Of a stretch of DNA of 64,000 nucleotides, positions 26,091 to 37,700 are shown one piece after another. The DNA comes from Pelecanus crispus. Taxonomy: Eukaryota; Chordata; Aves; Pelecaniformes; Pelecanidae. The translations under genes were made by a program, and so were the position numbers. The notes under the pieces are model-generated. The model did not search any database and had not been told where the DNA came from. It saw only the letters and a program-made list of their open reading frames with translations. Numbering within the stretch: the stretch's first letter is position 1; each line of letters begins with the position of its first letter. The stretch spans positions 30,379,150 through 30,443,149 of the forward strand of contig NC_134653.1 of assembly GCF_030463565.1 (NCBI RefSeq), in the 5' to 3' direction.

Positions 26091-26095
26091 CCCAG
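26091..26095. repeat. Target-site duplication of solo LTR (right)
   Basis: The second copy of CCCAG, directly after the terminal CA of the LTR. Confidence 0.85.
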
Positions 26096-27659
26096 GTCCC
26101 CAGGTGTGAAGCAGGGCTGGGCTGTGGCAGAGCGTGTGCTGGCCCGGTGCCGCGATGCGGGCCTGTCCCAGCGCTTGCCCAACCCCTCCAATTCATTAGC
26201 ACGGCACCCCCGCCTCCCCCTCGGGCCTAGCAAGTTTCAGCTCTCCCATCCCACACGCTGCAGTTCGCAGGGTCTTGGTAAAACTTGGCCCCGGCCCCAG
26301 ACGAGTCCCTCGGCTGGCGAGCGAGTGGAGCAGACTGCAGCCCCGTGTGCTGGGACGGGAGCCGGATGACCACGGTGCAGCTGGTCACGCTGGCATAACC
26401 ACAGGGCTGGAAGCAGAGCCCGGAGCCTCCCGCCATTCCCCTGGGGGTGAAGGAGCAGCAGCTCTGCCCCACGGCATCCGCCCCGCCGGAGGCCGGCACT
26501 AACGGGATGCTGAGCAGCGTCTCACCCTGCTCCGGTGCGGCTCCCGGCAGACCTCTGCACAGCCGGGCAGCGATGGTGCTCTCCGTGGCGTTATTTTGGA
26601 AAGGAGACGCCTGGGCAAGACAACACACAACCCCCAGCACTGCAGGGAGCCTGGGATGGCTCAGAGGGGCAGAGACCCGGAGCTCTGCCTAACTGCAGCA
26701 GGCAGCCAGGCTTCTCAAAACATCCCCAGAGCCATTCCCCATCCCACTCCCTGCGGCCACGCCTGAACCGCCCTGCACAAGCCAGCCTGCAGCCCGGGGC
26801 CCTTCTCGCCTCTCTCCCCCCCAAGACTCGGGTGCAGAGGGACCTCTGCCAAAAGGCAGGCAGGTCTCCAGCCGAGCTGCCTGCACCCCAGCTGCAGCTG
26901 CTGCCTGCGGGGCTGCGCACGCCGCAGCTCCACAGCACCCAAGGGGCCGAAAGCAGCACGCCACTGCCTGCCCGGGACGCTCTGCTCCCCGATTCACTTG
27001 TAGCCAAGAGGCACCCTTAGATCTCGGGCCTTCCCCTCTCCAGCGCTGCAAGGGAACGAGAAGCTGCTACGCAGCACGAAATAAACTGAACAGCAGTCGG
27101 AGTGCTGTGCAGAGCTACCTGTAACTTTCAGAAAATAAAAGCGTGTTCCCCACGACAGAAGTGCTGAAGTGGCAAGCGAAAGATTCTGCTCTAGAAGGTC
27201 TCAGGCCACGCACTAATTCTTACTTTGAAAAATTCCTTGTCAGCAGCTTAGAAAGCACAAAAATAGCTTGGTGCAGATTAACTTCATTGGAATTACCATT
27301 TCATTAATGCCACTAGTGAGCATTTACGGACATGCATTCAGCAACGAGAGGAGTTTTTTCCAGACCAAAGTTAATACAGGCCCAGTTATTTTGCTGTGGC
27401 TTTGAGTGCTCATTAAAAATCAGTCACAGTTTTTCTAGCAACAAGGAGTAGGTATTCTGAGGTGGGAAGCAGAAGTCTGTCCTCAAAACAAGGATAAAAG
27501 CACCTGAGCATCCCACTGCTCCCCCAGAGACAAAAGCATTTTTGGGTGCAGCAGAGTCACCCCCTCGTGCTCCCAGCATTTCTGAAGGCATCAGCACTGC
27601 CTTTTCAGGGTACTCCATGTTTGCTGTCTTACCAGGGACTGCGCAGCCATAAAGAACAA

Positions 27660-27960
27660 CCAGGATTTTATTGATTTGAAAATACATTAACCATAGAGAA
27701 TAGAGCTTTACTTTTTCTTTCTGAACAACAATAAGGAACAGTTTACATAAAAAACCAAAAGCATGGATAAAATAATATAAAACATATTATACCACAGTGT
27801 GGAATTCAAATAATCTAAGAACATTAGCAGCACTTCTACAAATATATTAAAAGCTATAGTGCTCATTAAGCTCAGATAGAGCAACTCCCAGAGACCAAAA
27901 TGGCATCGAACATATAAAAGCAGCAATTCAGTGTAGGGCAACATAAAAGTCTAATGCCAG
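27660..27960 (-). other. Candidate distal 3' end of a leftward transcript
   Basis: On the minus strand this AT-rich segment ends with AATAAA at 27667-27672 (CAATAAAATCC), preceded by long T/A-rich sequence with no coding frame. This is the usual look of a vertebrate 3' UTR terminus. The nearest upstream gene on this strand is SGSM1, which would then have a 3' UTR of about 7 kb. It could instead be the end of a separate non-coding RNA or chance AT-rich DNA. Confidence 0.35.
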
Positions 27961-30900
27961 TACATCAGATACATTCATAACCCTGCTGTTGAGAGGTAAT
28001 CCCGTGTCCCGCAGCGCTTGGGATGGTACCTGTCATCTCCACGACAGTCGCAGCAGGGTGCAGCCTGGTGTCACCCGCTCACCCTGCCAAGCCCTCCAGA
28101 ACACACCTTAGCACTAGGGAAGTGACAATCACGTGTCTAAGGTTACATCCGAGTTGGATTTTCAACAAAAGTTTTCGTTACTTCTGTTTGTGAAAAAACA
28201 GCTTTATCCTTCCCTGGCTCCTGGGAATTACTCTCCAGGAAGAGACTGAATTTCTGAGAATTTAGGTAGATCTTCTTACATAGTCATGAAAATGAAATTT
28301 TTAGTATCTCAGTATCCAGTATTAGGATTTTCAATTCTTTACCTTCCTTAGCAGTGAAGCTACACCAATTCTTAAAACTTCCATGTACTTTTTGAGATCT
28401 TGTGCATAGTTTAAATTTTAGCATTGATTAAAAAAAAAAAGAAAAAGAAAGGATAAATGGCGCTTTTTACTCCTTACAAAAAAAGTTGATGAAAAGTAGG
28501 CTTCCTCCTAGCCACCTCCCACTTCAGCGGCACTTAATGCCCGTCCCCTGCCACGAGCCGAGCTCCTCAGAGGCTCTCACCACCGCTGAGGGCACGGGCG
28601 GCGGCGGCTCTGGCTGGGCAGAGGAAAGCGGGGGCTTTCTGTGGGGGACCCGAGGGGCTCGGCTGACCCGTCTGGCCGGGCAGAGGCTGGGACACAACCC
28701 GCTGGCTCCAGGCACGGCTGCGCGTGCAGGACCGGCCCCGGGCGCAGGCAGAGCCGATGGGGACACAGAGCCCTCGTGTGCCAGCATCTCGGGAGCCATC
28801 ACACCTGGCCATGGACCAGCGGCTGTCACCTGCAGCTCTGTCTTTGGGCTCCCCGCTCAGTCTCCATGTGCAAAATCGATTTTAAAAAGGAAGTTATTAA
28901 ACTACTGGATGGGAATTTAAGGTTGAATATGCTTATGACTAATCTAAAATTAGACACGTATTAAAAGACTGTTATGGCTATTCCAACAACGTACATTCTC
29001 CAGGAAATTCAGGATTCGGACAAAGTTTAGAAGAAATCCAAACACTCTAAGCTGTAGAAACGCATGGCTATGGCACCAAACCAGCCTTTAATTTGGCCCA
29101 CTCTGCCACCACAAAACATGAACGTGGTGAGTGTGACTGGGGACCACAAAGACTTCAGGTGCCTTAATCAGTGATATGTGTTTACTTCAGGGCAGACAAG
29201 GAGGATAATGACCTTGAGTGAAGATCACTGGAGTGCCTGAAATAGTAGGCAACAGTAAGTGGCATTTTATCTACTTCAGGGTATCTGAAAACTTTTATAA
29301 GAATTTCTGAAAACTGGTTCTGGTGAGTGTTACAACCCTTCCATATTGCTAGAAAATTGTCACTTCATCTGTGAGTTGTGCTCTTTCACTATCAATTTGT
29401 GCTCATACGATAGTAAAATGCAGAAAATGTGCCCAGAACTGCTCGGTACGACTGGAAGTTCCCAAATGGAGTGAAAAATATTTGACAAGATGTTCTGATG
29501 AAATGACAATCATTTTGGCCCCACTGATGAATGGGCTACCACTAGCTGAACAGCAATGCCCTGGTAGAGAGCAGCAATTTAAGATAGTGTAAGATATTTT
29601 TAAAGGCAAACTTACATTATGAGAATCCCAAAACTGGTCCCATACCTGTTTTGAGGACTGTTTGCTGCAGTGGCTCCCAATGCAGAGAATTAGCCAGCTA
29701 CTCAAAGTAAATGGGGAAAGAAAGGAAAACTAGCCAGCCAGATTAAAGTAAGTAAACAAATAAATAAAGAAGAAAGAATAAGAAGAATCTCATCCCATAA
29801 ATTGCTCTTCACCATCAGGCTGCCACAAGGCTTGTGTCTCCAAGGTGGGATTTAGGGATGGGCTCAGCTTGCCCGTGGATGGGTTCCTATCAGAACTGCG
29901 ATTCATAGCTACCACATGAAGAACAGTCACTTCTCTTGATCTGTTTTCTATTTATCAGTGACAATGGTTGCTGATACCTGCATTTCTACTGCTGGCTCTA
30001 GTTACAAGAAAAGGAGTATGTAAGGGATGTTCAAAATGTAAGAGGCTGGATGAGAGCAGAACAGGGTGGCAATAAGAAGTTCCCATGCAAAAAACCCTCT
30101 CAGTCTTCATGAAAAATGTTAATAGCAAAGCAATTCGGAGACTCAACACGGTAAGAGGAAAAAATCCTATAAAATCTCACATTTAGGAACAAAGACAACT
30201 TCTAAAGTGTTTACATGAGTAACACTAAAAGAGATGGGTACTGAGAGTTATTTGGTAAGTTGCATCAGCAGAAAGCTCAAATGCAGAAAGATAACCATTA
30301 GTAACTCCCTTGGGAGAACACGGGGCCAGGACACAAACATTCACTGTATTTAAACATCCCAAGATTATCTGCGAGCTGAGCAGCTCTAACAAAAGATAAA
30401 GCGAAAACCCCACACCTTTGCGGATGCTCAGTGCGGGTGCAGCAGGAGTCAAACAGCTCAGCCCGTGGAGTCCGTCCATCACTCAGGCTTAGCTCTGGAG
30501 CGACCCGGAGCAGAGAACGCGGGCTGGGGGCAAGAGGGATGCAAACCTCGCTGCGCCCGGCGGGAAGGATGCAGCAGTCTCAAGTCAGAAGGCACAGCAG
30601 CTCAAGTCTCTGGTCCCACAGAGCAAACAACAGCAGGTTTAAAGATAGTCCCCGGCTTGTAGTGCCATTGCACGGGGTGGATTTCAGCTGCACGGAGCTG
30701 CTGGGATGAGACATTCCTCTCCCGCAAGGAGCCAGACAAGATTACTGTATATGGGCAAGCATTCCCCTGCGATGGGCTTCTCCCTCCGTGGTAAACAGGC
30801 GATCCTCCGGCTGCATGGCCGGGAGAGATCTGTGCTGTCTCGCGGGGTCACGAGGATTGACGGTGTCGGAAACCCACAACAATGCTTTATCTCAGGGCCA

Positions 30901-31773
30901 TCTAGCAGAGGGGCAGAGCCAGGCAGGAGAGGCTGAGGCAGGAGAAGGCCTACGAACAGCTGCACAACAAAAACCTTCCCTTAAATTTTAGTAGCTTTTA
31001 ACCATCAAATAGATCTCGAGCCCCAGGCCCCTGGTGTTGCTTCACTATAGGTCTGTCTCCACAAGCACATAAACCTGCCGGTCGGACGGCAGCTGTCCCA
31101 GAGGGGTCAGCAAGGAGCACAGCTGCTACCCACTGCGACTTCTGGTAAGATGCTCAAAACCGAGCTGGGACCGCACATGGACAGGGGCTGTGGAAGGGCA
31201 GAGCGCAGGGAGTATCACAGCCTATTTCTGACCTCCCGCAGCTGCCGTCCTGCCTGCTCCCATGCCGGCAGCACGGCGACGGTCTGGCAGGGCGGGCAGC
31301 CGGGGAACGGCACCGACCACCAGTGCAGGGCCCGGAAACCGTTCACATCTTCTGTCTCAGATCTGCACGGGAACACAAAGCTGGACCTCCAAGTTCAGAT
31401 GTGAGTTCTCACGGGAGTATTCGAAAGCAGAATTAGAGTAGAGCAGTGCGTGGGGCACTGGCTTCAGCAGAGCTAGTCTGGATGAGCGCTAGTTATGAGA
31501 GCGGATCAGCTCCGCAAGTACTCTGTACAGGTCACGTAATACTCCCTTCCTAACAAAACGGTATGATCAGCTGCAAAGGAGAATGACTTCAGTCCCAATT
31601 TAAATGACATACCATATTCTCTGGACTATCCAATTTCTTTGCAACCCACACCAAGCCTCAGCTCTGCAACTGTTCTTACCCAAACTAATCCCAGGGCAGG
31701 CACGAAACCCTGCACAGCTCGAGCAGAGGTCTGCTCCTGCGGACTCTACTCAGCACCATAGCTGGCACAAAGC

Positions 31774-31801
31774 TTTTTTTTTTTTTTTTAAATTTTTTTT
31801 T
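31774..31801 (+). repeat. Poly(T) runs
   Basis: A T-run of 16, AAA, then nine or more T. On the minus strand it is a long A-rich stretch downstream of the 3' UTR-like block. Confidence 0.85.
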
Positions 31802-31959
31802 CCTCCTTTTTTTCTTCTTTTCCAGTTTTAAAGCCAGAAATCAAATCAAGCCAAGCTGAGGTCATGATGGTTCTTCTGCTCTGAGCTTCCTGTTGCCGTA
31901 CCAGAACAACTCTCACAGTACAAGGACAGTGACAGATTGGCACATCATGGAATAGGTGC

Positions 31960-32340
31960 TATAGAAACCACACAGTTCTTAGAAGCAAAAGATTTCTTCT
32001 CCCCCCCTCAAAAAATAACCCACTTAATTCACATATTTTCTCTCTATACTGTATATATATATTATATATAGACACAATTTTCTCGTAAACATTTACAAGA
32101 TATTGTAAAGAACATTGAAAAGATATATCTCCATTTGCATAACAATGCACACTCACATACTTCAGTATACAAGGACACACAGTAATGTACAATCAATAAA
32201 TAAATAGGTTTTTCCCCCCACAAGTTATTCAAAAAACACTGCTATTGAGCGGCCCAAAGACACTCTCAGTTAATACAGACAGCAAATATTGTGCAGAATT
32301 TCTTGGCTGTTTTTGTTTAAAAAAACCAAGAAAAGAAAAA
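31960..32340 (-). other. 3' UTR-like AT-rich block with AU-rich element
   Basis: Read on the minus strand, this AT-rich block looks like untranslated mRNA. It contains ATTTATTTATT (32195-32205), overlapping AUUUA units of the kind that control mRNA stability, and an AT/TA stretch at about 32051-32071. There is no coding frame. It lies 2.3-2.7 kb beyond the SGSM1 stop and may belong to a long SGSM1 3' UTR. This is inference. Confidence 0.35.
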
Positions 32341-34222
32341 CAGAAGCTTGAAAGATAAAGTGTCAGCGATGTTGCTTGATAAGACTGTGTTAAAGTTGAC
32401 CTATTGGTTCTTGTCCCTCAGAAAGGGGAGGACAGAGCACTTCCCTTCTTTGGAGAAGGTGATGCAGCCAGACTATTACCTGTCCTAGGACCTAGAGGGA
32501 ACAGGAACAGCCTGGTAGGGAGGGCACGAGCATCCCGCTCTGCTTTGTGGAAAGATGAGAGAGTCACACGTGAACTGGCAGATTTGAAGTTCAAATGCCT
32601 CTGTTTCCTGTGCTACTACAGACCAAGAACTCTTTGGAGATTTCACGCAGAAAATTGCTTCAAAGAGTTTCCTAAATTGTCGGTACACATTTGCTTGTTG
32701 GGATTATGAGAAATGAGAGGCTCCCCATTGCTCTCACCCCCTGCCGCAGTCCTCTTCCCCAAAGGGCTCAGTACGTACCACTGTTCCCTGGTTTTCCTAG
32801 CTGCAGCCTCTGTGTCCCAGTACTGCAGAAAGACGAGCCGATTTGCTCAGAAACTGCAAATCACTTCACCACACTCTGCAGAACTTCTCTGAAGCAGCAG
32901 TTTTCTGGAGTCTTACATCTGTCTTTTTCTGCAAGCAACATCTGACACATGCCTCAAGTAAATACAAAACACAGTCAGCACAGACAGATGTTCCACAGAA
33001 GAAGGGAAGGGCCCCTTTTCCCTTCTGGTGAGCAGCACTCCAACAGCAAGAGAAGAGCAGGGCCTTATCTTGCAGAGGGGAGGAGGAGAGCACACATACA
33101 TCACACATTGCATGGAGGGGGAACACAAATTTTTGCAGCAAAACTTGAGAGAAAGTACCCTTATAGAGAGCTACAACCCAGTGTCTTCTCTGCTGCTGAA
33201 AGCACACATTCATAGCAGCCTTCTGTGGCTATGACAAAGCCCTCCCTGGCTGAACTAGACCTACCAACAACCTACATCTCTCCTTTTCCTTTATTGTTTT
33301 TACCTGAGTTGAAAAATGAATCCAAACCCTCCGTAGTGCAGCCTTAGCACAACACAGCAGCTCAGCTCTCATGCTGGTAGTGCTGGAGAGGCACTTCATG
33401 CAGCGTGCTCCAGGGGCTGTAACGCTGGAGAGCCACTGCAGGAGAAGCGGCCACAGAAGTGCATCTTCCAAAAGCAAAGACCACTCAGGGACCTTGGGTT
33501 ATTTTTCTCTTCACAGGCATGTGAAAGAAACCCACCAAGACCTCACTGGAGACTTTCGGTGGACTTAGGGGGCTTTGCAGCCAGCCCCAGAAGCACACAG
33601 AAAACCTGCAGGCACCAAGGGGATGGCTTGCACTGTCTAGCTTTTAATTGAAAGAGGAAGAGACTGGCACCTTCAGAGGGAAAGCCAGGACAGTCACCAA
33701 AGTCAGGAGCTGACTTGCCTTCTGAGGAGCTCTCCCCTAACAGGGGTTGCAGAGGAAGGATAGGGAGACCAGACTCCTAACACAAGCAGCTAGAGTAAGG
33801 CAGGTATGAAAACCTCAAGTCTAGAGTTCCCAGAAGAGGTTAGGACCAGATTTTCCAGTGTTCAGAGAGCATTACAGAGGCTGGATTTTGAAAGAAAAAC
33901 CCAATGCTGAATTTGGAGCTCTTCCGAAAAATCCATCCAGAGCTGAAACTCTCGTGTGCTCATATATTATAGTAACAAACAACGTAAAAATCTGAGGGAG
34001 ATAACAGAGCCCTAAAAAAATACTAAAGCGGATGCTATGCATCAAGGGACAAGATCAAAAGAAGAGGAGCTTCTGTGATCAAAGTCCCTCTCTGTTACTG
34101 GCAGAACCTCATAATTTTAGTAAGAAACTGAGTACTGGCAGCATCCCTGCCTTGCCCAGGCTTGCAGGGCTGGCTGGCTGGCTTCCCCGTGCCACAGGGT
34201 AACGGCTGTCCAAGGAAGCAGC

Positions 34223-34228
34223 TTTATT
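34223..34228 (-). terminator. Candidate proximal poly(A) signal of SGSM1
   Basis: TTTATT on the plus strand reads AATAAA on the minus strand, about 440 bases past the SGSM1 stop. It would give a short 3' UTR. Another AATAAA on the same strand is at 33290-33295. No cleavage site can be proven from sequence alone. Confidence 0.4.
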
Positions 34229-34670
34229 TCCTTGCAACAAAGGCTGTCAAGCTCGAGTCGGCCCCGAGGAGGGCTGGCAGCTCTGCTCTCCCAGACCCCA
34301 AGCTCTGACCTGGGATGCTGGCAGCTGCCTCGGCAGTTGTGGTGGTAACCACACGTGCTGCCCTTCTGCTGCAGCAAGGCAAGGAAGTGACTGCCTGGGT
34401 CCTGCTTCCAAAGCGAGTCCTTAGCAATAAAATGCAATTTTACAGATCTTTGGTTAAGTCACTGAAGAAGGCTGCGAAGATCTGAGCTGGGGCCCCTGGA
34501 CCTAACACTGAACACAGCACTTGGAGAGCTAAGGGTACTTCCAGTTTAGACAGCAGCATGTGTCCAACTACCTTATTTCCACAGGTGTGGCACTTCGAGA
34601 AAAAGGAGAAGGGGAGGAAGCATTGAAGGGGAGTCCCGGCTCTTTGGATGCCTCGTCTTCCCCATGTCCT

Positions 34671-34759
34671 TCATTTGTTCTCGATCAGAGTCTGGACTTT
34701 ATAGACAAGGTCCCGAGCCAGCTTCAGGATCTGCTTGGTGTTGTGCCGCTCAGCCATTT
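34671..34759 (-). CDS. SGSM1: SGSM1 last coding exon w with stop
   Basis: The exon has 89 bases including TGA at 34671-34673. The acceptor is TCTGTGTTCCAG. It encodes [20 protein letters not shown] and ends KVQTLIENK, which fits the SGSM1 C-terminus as I remember it; this is one reason I prefer SGSM1 over SGSM2. Confidence 0.96.
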
Positions 34760-37700
34760 CTGGAACACAGACAGAAGGAACCCACAAAGAGGCTAGACCC
34801 GAGCAGCCCAACATTTCGAGGAGTCCCCCCAGCCTCACAGCTCTCTGCTTCTCAGCCGAGCTCCAGGCGGGAGCTGAAGCTGCAAATTCCTGCCCCAGTC
34901 CCCAGGCACCATCGCTCACAGAGACACCTGACTCTGAAAAGCCTTCATTAACCAACTCACCTCGGGATGATCACAACAGCAGGAAGCACAACCTACACTC
35001 ACAGCTCCCTTCAAGCACGGCAAGGTGGGCTGTTGCCAAGGATGGCAGGGTGGCTTCCCCCAGGCACCACCAGACCCCCTCAGAGCCTGACTGTTCAGGG
35101 GCAAGGGGTCTCTTTACCATCGTGTTCTAAGTATCAGCACCGCACAACCATACGCTGCTTTGTTTTAAACATTTACCAGTATAGCCCAGATATGACTGTC
35201 TATAGTCAGACAGACATGTGCTGCCTACATCTGAGCAGCTGCCACAAATTCAGCCCAACAGAACACAAGCTGTACCGTTGAAAAACTTGATGATGTCTGT
35301 AAAATCCATGTTGTTCTCCAAGATTATGTCCCGGTACATTTCCACCAAAGCCAGGGCTATGAAGAGCACATAGTGTGCAGAGGAAACGTGTGCAGCTGCC
35401 CAGATGGTCTCCCAGACGGCAAACACGTCATCATACACCAGCTCTGGTAACAGAGGAAAAAGCCCAGCAGTTACTACACCAGCCATGGGTTTACAGTCAT
35501 CTTGACTCACAGAGTTCACAGCAGCACTGGGAAGACATGCTGGGTGGTTTCTTCCCACAAGAACCTGTTCCAGTTGGAAGCAATAAGTCATCTGTAGAGA
35601 CAAATATTCTGGCCTGCAGCAGGTGGCACAGGCTTCAGGGGACAAACCTGGTGGAGGTTCACCAGCAGCTCTGGAAAAACAGGTTCTGTATCTAGACAGA
35701 AAAGTCAGCCACAAATCTACCAGGGAAAAGCAAAACAGGAACACATAGTAAAAATTAAGTTCAGGCAACTGAAGTTGCAGAGTGCACTGAGAAGTGTGGA
35801 AGCTTGGCAGACCCTGCCTTCCCTCCCCATTTGCTGGTCTCAACTGCCTCCCACCCAGCACACACCTCTCTTGAAGTCCAGGAGAAACCACCGGTAGCAG
35901 AAGTAGAAATGAGTGTAATCGCCATTCTGGTGCATCAGCTCGAAGAGCTCGGAGTCCAGGATCTGCCAAGAAAAGCAAAAGGAAACTCATTAGTGCACGC
36001 CAGAGGCACCAGCTGTTCCTCTGCCTGCTTTCCTCCATTCCCATTGCTCTCCTACTGCACCATCTTCCACCCAGTTTCTCCCTCCTTTGCAATCCTGGCA
36101 CGTGTCACTCCCAGGCTCTCTTTTCAGACCCCGGCTCTCCCTCCTGCTTCCTGCCACTGAAAGCTCCTCTCAGCCCCTCACCCCAAGAACAGCTTTCCCC
36201 CTCTAGTTTGAGAGGCTGCCGACCCTGTGCCGGGACCCCCCTACCTGGATCAGAGATCTCATGTTGGCAAAGTGGGTGTCCATGGCTCCCCCGTGGGGGA
36301 AGTTCTGATTCATCCTCTTCATAAGCTCAGTGAAACAGCTGAAAGCCAGAGCCTCTGCGCAGGGAAGAGAGACAGTCGCTGCTCTGCTGCACGGTCACTG
36401 CTGCATCTGCACCCGCATCACCACACCTCGCCACCCACTTGCAGCAGGAATATCCCTCCCCACTCCACAAACACAGAGCCAGGGCTGCGCAGCAGGGACT
36501 GGCCTCAGAAACACACCTCACGCTGCAAAAGGTACGTGCTGTCCCCAGGCTGGGCTCCCGGGAGCCAGACAGCACCAAGGACAAATGGGATCCTGCCACC
36601 AGCTGCTCCCTCCTGCTGCAAAGGGCCACCACCAGCCCAGCAGATCCCCCCACGCACTTCCACAAAAGTATGGGGACAGCAGAGCAGATCCAGCCACTCA
36701 CCGTCATCCAGAATGACCAGGAGAGGGGCTAGCAGGTCACACATCCCCTGCACGTAGCCGATCTCAATGTGCTGCCAGATGTAGCTGTGTGAGAGAGGAG
36801 GAACGGTGGCCTGTGAGCCCTTCCCGTGCCACGCATGAGTGCCACAACCTGACACCTCGCTTGCCCGTGCCCCGCCTCCATTCCTGGGACGCTGGCGTTT
36901 CGGCGTGCTGCCACCAACACACGGCAACAGGCAGGGCAAATGAGACCTGTTTATTCTGTTATGCCTGCACGTCGTTCCTCTACAGCCAGCCTGTAAATTA
37001 TTAAGTTCCTGTGGTGACTTTTCAGGTAAGCCATGCATGGCACAGCCCTGGATCAACACCCTGCAATGGCCATGGCCATGGCCATTGCAGGGTGTTGATC
37101 CAGGGCTGTGCCGTGGCCATTGCATGGAAATCAGCGCAGGGAAAAGTGAAATCAAAAAGCACAGCAAGGTGGGGTGGTTGGTCAAAGGGCAGAGACTGAT
37201 AGAGTTTGTTAATTTATCTCTCATTCTCACCCTTCCCCCTCGATTCATTCTCTTGGCTCTCTCTGCACGACATTGCCTGCTTCGTCTCCCTGGACCCAGC
37301 GTCCCAGGAAGCAACCAGCCCTGCAGAGATACCTTCCCATATTTGGTAGCAAGTCAAAATATGTGTTCAGAAAGGACTCGGACCCACTGCTGGCACAAGG
37401 GAACAATCTTTTCCATCCTGCCCATTAGTTTTCCAAAATCTGCTGTATTGTAGATCTCATCTGAGCAGAGATCTCCAGCGCTGGCTGTCAGATAAAGCGA
37501 CAGCTCTAATGAAATAGCAGCTTCTCCTCATATTTACAAGATGAGTAATAGTATTTTAGCCTTCACTGCCCCTGAAGCATCCACAGCTGCTGAGCTGGAG
37601 CTGGTTTGAGTCGGTGAATGTCACACAGCAACCTCTTAGTCACAGGGACTAAGCAAAGAGAATCAGAAACGTGCCCAGGTATTGCTGTCTCCTGGGTTCT

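Larger units (their letters stand above)
26096..34222. other. Non-coding stretch downstream of SGSM1
   Basis: No recognisable coding exon. GC-rich parts (26.1-27.0 and 28.5-28.8 kb) give overlapping frames on both strands with no motif. The region contains the two 3' UTR-like blocks. In mammals the small tetraspan gene TMEM211 (LHFPL7) lies here; I looked for it and did not see it. Confidence 0.55.

Noticed and set aside
35250..36101. A 283-codon minus-strand open frame as one gene
   Set aside because: It contains exon v in frame but reads exon u in the wrong frame; the splice sites define two separate exons.
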